DNA of 64,000 nucleotides from Aselliscus stoliczkanus (taxonomy: Eukaryota > Chordata > Mammalia > Chiroptera > Hipposideridae). The notes below the pieces were generated by a model. It worked only from the letters and a program-made list of their open reading frames with translations, was not told where the DNA came from and made no database searches. Positions 12,265 through 23,585 of this stretch are shown here, in pieces (position 1 is the stretch's first letter; each line of letters opens with the position of its first letter). The stretch is taken from positions 97,343,001 through 97,407,000 of the forward strand of contig CM066729.1 in NCBI GenBank assembly GCA_033961575.1, given 5' to 3'. The translations under genes and the position numbers were made by a program.

Positions 12265-12799
12265 TTTATTATTATTTTTATTATTATTACTGTTACAAAA
12301 TATAGCTGTTCTGTATATTGATAAGGTATACATTTGTATAAATTTATATTACTTTTACTATATCTATTTTTACTTTTGTCCAACATCGGGTGAGAGTCAC
12401 ATAATAAAGTTGATAAATAGAAGAGTAGGGAAAATGTGGTAACAATTTATTAAAACCCAAAATCTTCACTAATTATTTTACAGCTTCTGGAGTCAAAAAC
12501 AAATTAGTCGCACAGAAAATTCTCTTATGGATAGTCAACAATTGACTTATTTTCTTTTATCTTATTGTTATCTAAGATTTAGAACTCCTACTTATAAATT
12601 AAAATACTACATGCATTTTATGTATAAAGGATTTTCACTATGATCATTAAGACAGAGCCAATATCATTTAATTAATACTATAACTAAACTCTTAAAAAAC
12701 AAACAAATCAAAAACACTTAGTAATTAAACCTTCCCGAAACTTGAAGTTGGGGATGTTTGAACTCTATCCAAAATGTTTCCAAAGCACGTATATTATAA
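12265..12799. other. Unassigned AT-rich DNA
   Basis: Contains a (TTA)n-like patch at 12268-12292. No gene recognised. Confidence 0.5.
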
Positions 12800-13140
12800 T
12801 CTCTCATACTATTGTCTTGGGTGCTACTGCCCTAGAGTTCAAAGAGTGTTCTACAGTGTCCTCTGCCTGAAATTATCTTTCTTTTTTATCTGTTGATTAA
12901 AGTTATACTCTTCCTTCAAATTTAGCTCCAGTATCACTGCCTCCAGAAATCTGCCCAATGGATCCCCCTCCACTTACTCTGAACTCCATCACTCCTACTA
13001 GTTTTTAGGCCTCTTGGGCCTTTAGGCTACTTTTATAGTGCTACTTAATTCTTTATATATATACTGCTGTTCCATCCCGAATTGGATTGTAAGCTTATTG
13101 ACAACAAAAAGCCATAACCAGTATAGTTTGATATTTCTAG
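12800..13140 (+). repeat. L2 LINE 3' fragment
   Basis: CTCTTCCTTCAAATTTAGCTC, ATCACTGCCTCCAGAAATCTG and GGATTGTAAGCTTATTGAC correspond to the L2 3' end ('cttcaagactcagctc...cctccaggaag...gactgtgagctcc') on the plus strand. Non-coding fossil. Confidence 0.75.
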
Positions 13141-13444
13141 TCCTGGCATCATGGGGCCTTTTCATCAGAAAGTTATTATGTTGATAATAACTTTTTTCAC
13201 TAAGATCTTCTTCTAACCCTAAATATGCTTATAATAATAAAAATGTGAAATTCTATGTTATATGCCAAATGACAAAGGCTTGGATAACTGTTTTCATACT
13301 GTATTCAGTAGGTTGAGCAAAAAGTGAACAAACCTGGCAATTAGAATGAAACAGAAAGTTTGACCCATTAGGATCACAGAAATTTGATAATTAGAACCCT
13401 TCAAACAAGATCAACATCAACCACCAATCCAGTAACAGCAAGAA

Positions 13445-13472
<28 letters not shown>
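13445..13472. repeat. (TA)14 microsatellite
   Basis: Uninterrupted TA run directly at the A-rich end of the adjoining minus-strand SINE. It may be an expanded SINE tail or target sequence. Confidence 0.9.
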
Positions 13473-13475
<3 letters not shown>

Positions 13476-13925
13476 ATTTTTTTTTTAAAGATTTTATTGG
13501 GGAATGGGGGAGGCGAACAGCATTGGGGAATGGGAGAGGGGAATAGACAAGTTCTAGTCTTCTTGTTCTTCAGTCTAGTTGCGGAGGACATTGCTTCACT
13601 GGCCCATGTTGGTATCGTCATTGCGCTCTTCCCAGATGAGGCAGATCAGTCCCCATCCTTTGGATGGTCGCTCACTGCAGCTATTGGCAGCTCATGCTGG
13701 CTGCCAGCCACTCATGCTGGCTGCTGGCCACTCACTGTAGCCTATGGCAGCCCACTGCAGCAGGGGCTGCAGCCTACACCATCACCAGGGCTTGCACAGC
13801 CCAGCTCCAGGTGGAGCTGTTGTTAGCTGTAGAGGGCAGTGTCAGTGGCCCTCATATGTAGGATCCGAACCGGGGCTGCTGGTGTCCCAAACCAGCTCTT
13901 AACCAATGCGCCACTCGGCCGGCCC
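13473..13925 (-). mobile_element. Composite tRNA-headed SINE, group C
   Basis: Minus-strand orientation with tRNA-like head GGGCCGGCCGAGTGGCGCAT at the right edge and a GC-rich body. The body holds repeated units of about 28 bp built on CACTCATGCTGGCTGC, and the element ends at ATTTTATTGGGGAATGGGGG. The number and spelling of the body units differ from the copies at 1391, 20901 and 40076. The 109-codon frame here is incidental. Confidence 0.85.
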
Positions 13926-15047
13926 GGAATTAAGCAGCTTTTAAAAATTATGTTTACAAAATGCATTTCATTATGTTTATTTTCCAAAATGTAGCCATTT
14001 TTAAAAGCAGACAGACAGAAAGCAGAAAGGTTTATTTTGATTTTCTAAGTTATAGGAGCAAATCATGTTTTTGATATTTATCAAAGAGTTAATTGAGTGA
14101 TTCACTTGCTGTTTCATCATTATATTGTTATAGCATGTTGATGTGTGATTTAGTTTCCAATAAGTGTTGCGAGAAGATTAATCTAGCTTAAGATGCTGAC
14201 TAGGCAAGCAAAATGTTCCCTCACTGCAAGCATTTTTATAATGAACTTAGGAGCACAGAAAAATAAACAGGTAATTTTATAGTAGCATAAAGGACATGAT
14301 ATGACGGATCTCTGAAGAAACACATTTTAAATAGCAGTTCATTGATTTACAGTGAATACTTATAGAGGGGAAAAGGCCTCTCACTTGAAGATAAACCATG
14401 ACATATTGTCCAAACTTGCAATATTTTTTATTTGCTTGGCAAAAAAAAAGGTTGAAGACAATAAAATACATGTTAAAGAGTGCAGCATCTTACTGATTTG
14501 TAATGGCAAAATGTGTGTGAATGGGTATAATTTTATATAATCATTTGTGTCTTCCCATATGCAGGAAGGCAACTGCTATTCCACTCTTAAATTTATCAAT
14601 CAAGTTCAAGTAAGGAGATATTTAGCTTAAATTCCTACACTTCTGGAATTTGTCACCTTTTTTAAAAATTGAAAATAGGCCACAAATACGCAAGTAGTAT
14701 TAAATGGATAGTGAGACTTCTATAATGGGAAAATATAACTAAAGCACACCCAGACACACCTTGGATTCTAACACATGTGTTGAAATCCCAAGACAGATTT
14801 ATAAGAACCAAAGTATTATCTGGGGAATCAACAAATGAAAGAGAGCTTCCCCAGTCACAGAGCACGCTATTGTCTTTAAACAACTTTTGCAATAACCAGT
14901 TATGACCCCTTGGGACATGAGTCTACCCAAACCAAATCCAAAGAGGAGACAGCGATTGCTCTCAAGGTGAATCTTTCATCTGACTTTGCTTGTTCTTTTG
15001 GACCTTTGGTGACTAATAGTTACACCTGAATCATACTACGTTTTTCA
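13926..15047. other. Unassigned AT-rich DNA
   Basis: No gene or repeat family recognised. Small overlapping frames at 14277-14892 on both strands lack any family signature. Confidence 0.5.
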
Positions 15048-15303
15048 TGTACCAATAATAATAGCTGGCATTTATATAATTCTTATTTTGTGCCAAATAC
15101 TATTCTTTGTATTTTACAGCCAGTAGTACATTTAATCCTTGTAACATCCCTATGGGATACGTAGTATTATTTGCAGAATCTCATTTTACAGATAAAGAAA
15201 CTGAGGCAAGAGAATAGCAACATGACCAAGGTCATGCCACTGTGTAAGTGATGAAGCCAGAGTTCAAACCAGAAAGTCCGCTCCAGAGACTGTGTTCAGA
15301 ACA
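15048..15303 (-). repeat. MIR SINE, well preserved
   Basis: Nearly the full MIR in antisense: AATAGCTGGCATTTATATAA, CAGATAAAGAAACTGAGGCA, ACCAAGGTCATGCCACTGTG and AGCCAGAGTTCAAACCAGA. The best-preserved MIR of the window. Confidence 0.9.
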
Positions 15304-16013
15304 AATACTCAAAACCATCAAAAAACCGGCAAACTAATCTTACTTGTATTTCTTCCAGGAATGGAAAAAAAGGAACCGAAAATCTATGTGTAGAATGCTA
15401 TCCACTTCCTTTAATTTCATGTTGTATTCCTTTCTTGCACTGGTCTATAGAAAAAATTTGATTCCACTTATTTAGTTTAAGAACATCAGGAATTAGATTT
15501 CATATTTTGTACGTGTAGTCTCCACAACCAGAAAAGTTTAGTGCTAGAAGTTGGCAATTATACTTAAATGAGACTCCTTTCAAACAAAGTCAAAATTAAG
15601 GCATCTGATTTGGCGATATGTGGTGTTTGAAGCCTTGTATTCTATCCAAACCACCTTATCCTCAGGGTATTCATTAGCTTACAACCAGGCTTGTGGCAGA
15701 TGCAGTTCAAATGGGTATTTTGAGTGTGTGTATATTTAGTCTCTCCGTAGCTGTAATTTTCGGTTAGGTAAATACTTCAGATAAACAGCTTCATTATTTT
15801 TTTCCTGTATAACTGAGCATAATTGTATAAATTATAATTAAATTTTATGTAAATTATGACCTCCTTGCAATTACCTCAATTAACATTTTTAATTTGACAT
15901 AATTATTCACTTTTAAGCTTAATACCTGAGGCATTTCCATTAACTCTCTGACATGAAACACCTATTGCAATTGCTCATGGGATATATGTTTAACAGACGT
16001 GTTGCTCCTTAAG
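15304..16013. other. Unassigned AT-rich DNA
   Basis: No gene or repeat family recognised. Confidence 0.5.
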
Positions 16014-16015
16014 TA

Positions 16016-16262
16016 CACAGGGGGTGCCAGAGTGCCAAAAACTTGTACACAAGTGAACACTTTGGTCGACGTTGCTCAAGCAGTAGTTCACCATAATTAG
16101 AAGTGTCCGGACTGATGGTAACCGCTTTGAGCACGTCTTGTAATTGCAGAAGTCAAACATGACTTGTATTCATCTTTTGTTATTGGTATATATTGGGTAT
16201 TACAATTTTAATAGTTTCTTTTTCTTTTTTTAAAATGTGTATACATTTTTTGATACCTTCTG
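16016..16262. mobile_element. 247-bp TA-flanked MITE (Tc1/mariner-like)
   Basis: TA dinucleotides at 16014-16015 and 16263-16264 bracket inverted ends. The left end runs CACAGGGGGTGCC and continues to AAAAACTTGTACACA; the right end, read in reverse, runs CAGAAGGTATC to AAAAAATGTATACACA. The left end carries an 8-base internal duplication (GTGCCAGA/GTGCCAAA). The interior has no transposase frame, so it would need a transposase in trans. TA duplication plus inverted ends points to the Tc1/mariner superfamily; the family name is not assigned. Confidence 0.7.
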
Positions 16263-16264
16263 TA

Positions 16265-17578
16265 TGTAGAAGCTTCTTGACTTACAAACAGGGTAGGTCC
16301 TAAAAGGTGTCATCACCCCCTTTATAAATTCAAAGGAACATCATTCAAGTGTGTGCTCTAGCTACCTGTTAGAAGCAAGCAGAGAAGACAAAAATAATAA
16401 AGCACGTTTTATAATTTTTTGAAAATTATTTTTTAAAACAATTTTCTTGAACTTCTAGGGTAAAATTCCTCATTCTTTCTATGTAGTCATCTGACCCTCT
16501 ATTGGTGATCATAAGGATAAACTCCAGACCTAGAGATAATGAGAAAATGTAATGTGTCTAGAAGTTTGACTGACCTACCATATCATGGCTTCCCGAATGC
16601 TCAATTCATATAAATATACAACAAAAGAAAACAGTTCCTTTTGGCCAAAATTGAAAGTTACCTAGGAACAAAGAAGATTTTCATTAATAAAACTAATTAA
16701 TAATAATAATAATACATAGCTTGAAGTCAGACTGAAATTAGAGGAGCCTTGAAACATTTTATTAACTCAGGAAAATTCCAGTTTTTGGGTTGGTCTAATG
16801 ACCTGCCCTGAATACCCTAAGAATCTCTTCTGGTCATTGATTTCCTTTACAAATGGAAAGGCAAACCACAGACTAGCACATTTACTAGCAAATTTCAGCA
16901 TTAGAGAAGCAGAGACAAATTCAGATATTGGTATGTACAGGACAGAAATGAAGAAAGAAAAACAATGACATGTGAGGTTAAAAGGTTGATTGATAATGAA
17001 TCATGAGCCTCCTTACAGATATAAGTGTCAGGCATATTATTCATCTTGGGTAAGGTTCTATCATGTCAACATTTTGTTGACTTATGAGTCTTATTTTTCT
17101 GAGAAGGGTTAAATCCGAAGGGGAATATATTTACTGCTGAAAAGCCCTATACTAAAAATAAGGTGAGTAATAAGAAGGGGATGTTTATACTTCATCAAAG
17201 CATCTTATGTGTTTTGAAAAGGTGCTAGGTCTTTATATTGGAACCTACTCTATTAATGAATTTTGTTTAAAAATGCTGTAAATCTGAGGTCAGAAATCTA
17301 TTGTGAGAGCATTTCTTCAGAAATGATAAATAATGGCTCCTTTTCATAATATAAACTTAAATAACATGAATGGTGTATGTCTTGGGAAACTGAATTTCTA
17401 AGTTCTTAAATTTAAAGCATAGAAATGAGCCTGTGAAATACTATTTGGGTAGAATTCATGAAATTATTATTTATGGTTCGTATTTATGAAAATAAAAAAC
17501 ATTTGTGAAAATGGTGGTTCCACTAACAGATCTGTATGTAAATGACTCCAAAATTTGTGTCTCTAGACTTGATCTATC
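16265..17578. other. Unassigned AT-rich DNA
   Basis: Contains a short (TAA)n at about 16698-16715. No gene recognised. Confidence 0.5.
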
Positions 17579-17642
17579 TATCATCATCATCATCATCTTC
17601 ATTATCACCATCATCAATCATCAGCAGCATCATCACTACTAC
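17579..17642. repeat. (CAT)n imperfect microsatellite
   Basis: CATCATCATCATCATCTTC followed by interrupted CAT/CAG/CTA trinucleotides. Confidence 0.85.
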
Positions 17643-17644
17643 TT

Positions 17645-17760
17645 CTAAAATTCTTTAAGTAGAGGAGTAACATGACTAGGTTTAGTAATTTCACTCTGTT
17701 ACTGTGATGTCCATTACCTGTTTGAGTAGGTGACACATGAATTGTGGTAAATGGTCAAAA
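17645..17760 (-). repeat. Probable L2 LINE fragment
   Basis: TTAAGTAGAGGAGTAACATGA resembles the antisense L2 wording 'ttaagcaggggagtgacatga'. Short and diverged. The DNA from 17761 to 18164 holds an 83-codon frame without family signature, which I regard as chance. Confidence 0.45.
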
Positions 17761-18164
17761 TAGACAAGCAAGGAGATAAAAGGCAGAGCTGATGACAAAT
17801 CTTTAAAGGTTGGTCTGTGGTGCTGAAAGCCCTGCTATGATTGGCAAGCTTGACTTGTTATTATACCAGTCAACGTATCTGAGTGATATTGTCCAGAGTA
17901 CTCAACTGTATAATTGCATGGATCTAAGGTCAGAATTCTACTGGGCAGCCCCAATGGAACTACAGACATACAAAGTAATCAAGGATACTGGTGTGAGAAC
18001 AGGAAGGATGGTAAATCAAGTTTGGGAGGCAGAAGAGCAGAAAAGATCAGAAAGAAGTTGACTGAGATAAGATGAAGGTGGCAAGAGACTCAATATCTAT
18101 ATGAAAGATCCATTTCCCAGAACAGAATTCAGAAAATAATGGGGAAAATGAAGTTCTGACTGGT

Positions 18165-18262
18165 CCCTTATCATTCTCCTTGCCACATAAACTGTGGTGA
18201 GGATTAAGTCTAATCATACATGTTAAAAGTTTAAAGAAGTCCCTGGCACATGTAAATGCTCA
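18165..18262 (+). repeat. MIR 3' fragment
   Basis: GTGGTGAGGATTAAGTCTAA, GTCCCTGGCACATGTAAATG and CTCAATAAATTTT match the 3' part of MIR. Confidence 0.75.
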
Positions 18263-18282
18263 ATAAATTTTATCCAGTAGTA

Positions 18283-18350
18283 GTGGTGCTAGGGGTGGCA
18301 GTAGTAGTAGTAATAGCAGTAGTAGTAATGGATGTAACAGCATCAACAGT
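18283..18350. repeat. (AGT)n-like trinucleotide tract
   Basis: Interrupted AGT/GGC units, for example AGTAGTAGTAGTAATAGCAG. Confidence 0.75.
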
Positions 18351-18351
18351 G

Positions 18352-18545
18352 GCATCTGGCCTTTCCTAGACTGTTGCAATAATTTCTTTTCTATTCCTTT
18401 GGAACCTAACTTCTAGTACATCCTCCATACTGACAACATAATCCTCTGTTTAAAAATTTTATTAGCTTTCTATTGACTTCCTATTGATTGAATAAATCAA
18501 AATGATTTAGCTGGACATATCTTAGCTGAGGCTATCCCCAGCACT
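18352..18545 (+). repeat. L2 LINE fragment
   Basis: GACTGTTGCAATAATTTC, CATCCTCCATACTGACAACA and CTGTTTAAAAATTTTATTAGC parallel the L2 segment 'ccatcctccacactgctgcc...ctgcttaaaa'. Confidence 0.55.
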
Positions 18546-18898
18546 GCCATGACCATACACTTGTATTGAGGGATTGAGCAGGTAAAAGATTATCAGGTAC
18601 AACCATACTGAACTTCCCATCATTCTGTAGTTCAGTAAGCAAACATGTGACTACTCCAAGTTTGATTGCCCATACTTGGAAACTATTTTGTATGCATGTG
18701 TGTGTTCTGTGCATGTATATGTGTGTGTTCCATGTATATTTTCTGTGAAATTAATTCATTCAGATTCAACTGGTCAGGATTTATTTTTCTTTCCTTTTGC
18801 TTCTATTTTAATTATGCATCTAGTGGAACATTTCCCACATAAACTAGCAACTGCCTATTTATCACTAAAGAGTTAATGTTACCCAGTTGTGCAAGTTT

Positions 18899-18926
18899 AA
18901 GAGTTAATAATTGATTCTTAACTCTT
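18899..18926. repeat. Perfect inverted repeat AAGAGTTAA / TTAACTCTT
   Basis: Left arm 18899-18907, right arm 18918-18926, 10-bp spacer. A third direct copy of AAGAGTTAA lies at about 18868. The left half with its spacer (GTTAATAATTGAT) fits 10 of 13 positions of an HNF1-type palindrome. Function unproven. Confidence 0.5.
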
Positions 18927-19860
18927 TCTAGACAGTACAACATCAATAAATTGACTAATTTAAACTAACTTGGGTTCCCTTCAATATGTGTAATAGTTAT
19001 ATTCTGTATATGTGAATTTAAAATGTGTATATACATGAAATTGATCTGTCCAAATAATAAGGAATAAGCACCCATACATCTTGTTAGTTGATGAATTAAA
19101 TATTAAGGAAAGTCAAGAGAACAGAAAAACAAAGTGTACTTTTTCTACACATTGTGCAGATATTCCTTTTTTTTTTTTCTTCACCATGACTTTCTGGCAT
19201 GATTAGAGCATTATGGAAGCCTGAGGGAAAGTAAACCTAACAGTGTGAAGGCCTTCTTCTATTTTTAGTCTGCAGTGCTGCAGTTCACAAGGAAGAAATG
19301 CAGCAAAAGGATGATATAGCAACAGGATACTCTGTTCGAAATTACCCTTGTTGGTACTTTTTGTGTAATGGAATTAACTCAGCAGGGCTAGAGAAATGCT
19401 TAAAATGGCAGTTAGCTTCTTCCTGTGGCAAAGACGCATGCCCTGATTTGTAATTACCAGAAAAACAGGTTGTACATACCGTACTTTAACTCATCTTCCC
19501 AGCAATGGAGTCTGGTACTGACATGTGTGCGAAGGACACACCATGATCTCCTTTTTATTTTCCACAAGTTTTTTGTTTTTTTTAAATCATATCCCTTTTA
19601 TTAGAAATAATATCTGGAGAGTCAGCTTTTATATAACTTTGTCTTACATTGTAAAACATAAGAAAAGGTAATAAAAATAGACATCATATTCTATCACTAA
19701 ATTGAACAGGGATGAAATGAGTACTTACCAAAAATATTGTAGGGAACATACTTAGGAAGTGTTACCCTAAATTGATTAGGAACTTAAAGGAACCAAAAAC
19801 TTCATTTTTCAAAAGTAAAATCTCTTTTTGCCTTCTCTTTACATTAATTCACAAAGAACC

Positions 19861-19878
19861 AAAAAAAAAAAAAAAAAA
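19861..19878. repeat. A18 homopolymer
   Basis: Poly(A) followed by interrupted A-rich sequence. It could be a retrocopy tail, but no parent gene was recognised upstream. Confidence 0.8.
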
Positions 19879-20900
19879 GAAAAACAAGAAAAAAACTTGC
19901 TAAATGGCAGAACATAGCTAGAAACCTGTCTGTGAGCTGCCTAATTGCTATCAACTATATAGGCAATTTAAATTTGAATGAGATTTTTGACCCTTAAAAG
20001 ACTATCAATTTAATTTATGTAATTGATATTTTAAGGTAAACCTTTATGTAAGGTTATGAGATCATTGCCAGCTCCCTAAACTACTATGTAATTTAATGTT
20101 TGTTTGTTTGTTTCATGGCTGTCTCTGAGAGCAAATGAAGTAATATATTTGAAAATCAAGAGGTAATATGAAGCAATGAAACAAAATTATTTAATCACAA
20201 TTTTTACTTGTCTGGTAGAGGCCTCAAATTTCATTTTTTAAACAGCTTTTTTGAGATATAATTTACATACCTTTCAGTTCACCCATTTGAAGTGTACAAT
20301 TCAATGGTTTTTAGAATACTGATGTACAACTTTCATGATGCTCAATTTTAGAAGTTTCATCACTTCAAAAACAAAAATCTTGTATTTTTTAGCTATTGCT
20401 CATCTATCCTCTAATACCTCCAGCCCTAAACAATCACTAATTTAATTTGTCTCCATAGAATTGCCTATTCTGGATTTTTCATATAAATACAATCATATAA
20501 GGCATAGGTTATTTTTGTAGAATAGAATTTTTCACTTAGCACAGTGTTTTCAAGGTTCATCTGCTTTGTAACATGTACCATTTTTTTGTCCCTTTTTAAG
20601 GCCAAATGACATACTATTGTATGGATATACCACATTCAGTTTATCCATTATCAATTAATTAACATTTGGGTTGTTTCTGCATTTGTCTATTGTGAATAAA
20701 GCTACAATAAACATTTGCATACAAGTATTTGGGTTGACCTATAATTTTTATTTCTCTTGGGGGTGGAATTTCTGTGTAAAATAACACTCTATTTTTAACA
20801 TCATGAGGAGCTGCCAGAATGTTTTCCAAAGAGTCTACACTGTTTTATTTTTCTACTAGCTATTTTTTTTTCACATCACTTATTATTGTCTGTACTTTTT

Positions 20901-21401
20901 GTCTATTTATTTATTTATTTTTAAAGATTTTTTTATTGGGGAATTGGGAGAGGGCAACAGCATTGGGGAGCCAGGGAAAGGGAACAGACAAGTGCTGTCC
21001 TTTTGTTTTTCAGTCTAATTGTGGAGGACATTGCTTCAATGGCCCATGTTGGTATGGTCATTGTGCTCTTCCTGAGTAAAGCAGATCGGTCACCGGCCTC
21101 TGGACGGCCACTCACAGCAGCTCTTGGCAGCTCACACTGGCTGCCCACCACTCATGCTGACTGCCGGCTACTCACTATAGCCTATGGCAGCCCACTGCAG
21201 CAGGGGCTGCAGCTACGCCAATGACAAGCTACACCAAAGCTGGAGACTCACAGCAGCACAGCTCCAGGTGGAGCTGTTGTCACCATCTTAGCTGTAGAAG
21301 GCGCAGTGTCACTGGCCCTCATATGTGGGATCCGAACCAGGGCCCTGCTGCTCAGAGTCGTCCTAAGCCAGCTCTTAACCAGCGTACAACTTGGCTGGCC
21401 C
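20901..21401 (-). mobile_element. Composite tRNA-headed SINE, group C
   Basis: Inserted in the older L1 with perfect target duplication TGTCTGTACTTTTT at 20887-20900 and 21402-21415. The tRNA-like head lies at the right (GGGCCAGCCAAGTTG in reverse) and the body has GCAGCTCACACTGGCTGCC-type units. Small frames at 20819-21451 on both strands are incidental. Confidence 0.92.
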
Positions 21402-21943
21402 TGTCTGTACTTTTTATTATACCCATCCTTGTGGGTGTGAATTAGTATCACACTGTGGTTTTAATTTGAAGTTCCTTGGTAACTATGGGGTTATATATAT
21501 CCTCTTTGGAGAAATGCCTATTCAAATCCTTTGTCAATTTATTAATCAGGATATTTATCTCTTTATCATTGAGTTCTAAGTGTTATTTACATATTTTCAA
21601 TACATGTCCCTGATCAGATATATGATTTACAAATATTTTCTCCCATTCTTAGGTTGCGTTTTTACTTCCTTGACAGTGTCCTTTGAATCACAATAGCTTT
21701 TAATTTTAATGAAGTCCTATTTACTTTTGGTATCATATCTGAGAATCTATGATCCAATCTAAGGTTATGTAGATTCATGCCTATATTTCTTCTAAGAGCT
21801 GTATAGTTTTAACTCTTACATTTAGGTATTTGATTTATTTTGAGTCAATGTTTGTATATAGTATGGGATATGGGTCCACTTTAATTCTTTTGAATGTGAA
21901 CATATAGTTGTTCCAGCACAATTTGTTGAAAAGACTATTCTTT

Positions 21944-22842
21944 GGTATCAATGAGTTTGTTTCTGTTACCAGATGAGAGCAGGTTTTGGGGTGGGTGAAA
22001 AAAGGGAAAAGATTACGAATTACAAATTAGGGCCAGCTGAGTGGCTCAGTTGGTTAAAAGCTCACTCAAGAGTGCAAGCTCTGAGCAGTAGGGTTGCTGG
22101 TTGGATTCCCGGCCAGAGCTGAGCAGCCGCTGAGCTGCCAAGCGGTGGCAGGATGGCTCAGCTAATAAAATAAAAAATAAAAGAATTACAAATTAGTTGT
22201 TACAAAGTAATCATGGGGGTGTAGGGTATAGTATAAGAAATACAGTCAATAATATTATAATAACTATATATGGTGTCAGATGGGTGTCAGATTTATTGGG
22301 GTGATAGATGGGAGGGAGTTTGTGAAAAACGTGAAGGCATTAAGAAGTAAAAATTGGTGGTTACAAAGCAGTCATGTGGATGTAAACTAAAACATAAAGA
22401 ATATGGTCAATAATATGCTAATAACTATGTATAATGCCAAGTGGGTACTAGACTAGTCAGGCGGATCACTTCATACGTTATATAAATGTCTAACTACTAT
22501 GCTGCACATCTCAAATTAATATAAAATAATATTGAATGTCAACTGTAATTGAAAAATTAAAAAAGGAAGGGAAAAGGAACAGAGTTTCAAGTTTTCAGGT
22601 GTGAAACTAATAAGTTATGGGGATGTAATGTACAGCACGGGGAATATAGTCCATAACATTGTGATAGCATGGGACGGTGTCAGATGGTTGCTGGGCTTAT
22701 CATGGTGATCACTTCTTTAGGTATATAAATGTTGGATAACTATGGTGTACCCCTGAGACTATATAATATTTTATGTTAGCCATAGTTTTAATAAAAATAT
22801 TTTAAAATAAAGGCCTTCTTTTTTAAATAATAAAATAAAATA
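21944..22842 (+). mobile_element. L1 3' UTR insertion with three consecutive UTR blocks
   Basis: A single target duplication (AAAAGACTATTCTTT at 21929-21943, AAAAGACTATTTTTT at 22843-22857) encloses three successive versions of the same 3' UTR. The phrase 'caat-aatatt...ataactat...ggtgtcaga' recurs near 22248, 22408 and 22648, and a 'tatataaatgt' phrase closes blocks two and three. No ORF2 is present. A group B SINE lies inside the first block. The block starting at 692 is a single copy of the same UTR. Confidence 0.8.
22031..22182 (+). mobile_element. tRNA-headed SINE, group B
   Basis: Head GGCCAGCTGAGTGGCTCAGT, internal CTCACTCAAGAGTGCAAGCT, end GGCAGGATGGCTCAGC plus (AATAAA)-like tail. 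Perfect 14-bp target duplication GAATTACAAATTAG at 22017-22030 and 22183-22196, inside the L1 3' UTR insertion. Confidence 0.93.
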
Positions 22843-23492
22843 AAAAGACTATTTTTTCCCTGTTGATGGTCTTTGTATACCCTTGTTGAAAATCAGTAGA
22901 TATAGTGTTGCTGGATTCAGTTTGCTAGTATTTTGTTGAAAATTTTTGTATCTACTTTCACAAGATATATTCATCTGTGATTTTCTTTTCTTGTGATGTC
23001 TTAGTCTGGTCTGGAGTATCAGGGTTATATTGACCTCATAGAACAAGTTGGGAAATTTCTCTTCTCTGTTTTTTTACAAGGCTTTTTGATACATTGGTAT
23101 TAATTTTTCTTTAAATGTATGGTAGAATTCATTAGTGAACCATCTGGCATGGCTTTTGGGGGAGTTTTGTTTTTTTAATTAGTAAATCAATATTTTTGTT
23201 ATAGATCTGTCTTAATTATCTGTTTCTTCTTGAATCAATTTTAAGAGTTGTCTTTTTAAAAATTTTCCCATTTCATCTAAGTTATTTAATATATTGGCAT
23301 ATAATTGTTCATAGTATACCTTTATAATGCCTTTTATTTCAGTAAGTTTGGTAACCCTGACCCCTCTTATAATTCTGGTCCTGGTAATTAGTGACCTCCC
23401 CTCCTCTCCTTTTTTGGTCAATCTAGCTAAAGCTCTGTCAATTATGTTGATTTTTTAAAGAATCATCTTTTGGTTTCATTGATTTTCTTTAT

Positions 23493-23585
23493 TCAATTTA
23501 TTAGAGAGACATCGGTTAGTATAATTATATAGGTTTCAAGTGTACATTTCTATACTACCTCAGGACTAAACCCCAATGAACATCT
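23493..23585 (-). mobile_element. L1 3' UTR terminal fragment, antisense
   Basis: ACATCGGTTAGTATAATTAT and AGGTTTCAAGTGTACATTTC are the reverse of the L1 end 'cacttgaaacctatataa...ctaacc...' seen at 50440-50625 and 54858-55156. Confidence 0.65.

Larger units (their letters stand above)
18546..20232. other. Mostly unassigned DNA with two motif-rich patches
   Basis: No gene recognised. The patch at 18860-18930 has three copies of AAGAGTTAA (see separate entry). The patch at 19180-19520 is less AT-rich than its surroundings and resembles no repeat I know. It carries TAACTCAGCA (a Maf half-site-like word) and GCAGTGCTGCAG. Whether it is conserved cannot be seen from one sequence. Confidence 0.4.
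20233..23492 (-). mobile_element. Old L1 (L1M-type), 3' UTR and ORF2 3' part, interrupted
   Basis: Read on the minus strand this is an L1: the 3' UTR sits on the left and ORF2 extends to the right. ORF2 landmarks in plus-strand antisense are TTTGTTGAAAAGACTATTC, AGTTTTAACTCTTACATTTAGG and ATCTTTTGGTTTCATTGAT. It is full of stops and indels. Two younger insertions split it: a composite SINE at 20901-21401 and an L1 3' UTR at 21944-22842. Removing them restores continuity of the L1 text. Short frames at 22849-23046 and 23212-23421 are remnants of decayed ORF2. Confidence 0.8.

Noticed and set aside
13497..13826. 109-codon frame
   Set aside because: Entirely inside a composite SINE; the same region in the other three copies is not open in this frame.
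17579..17642. CRISPR-like short repeats
   Set aside because: Simple trinucleotide microsatellite without spacers; mammalian DNA.
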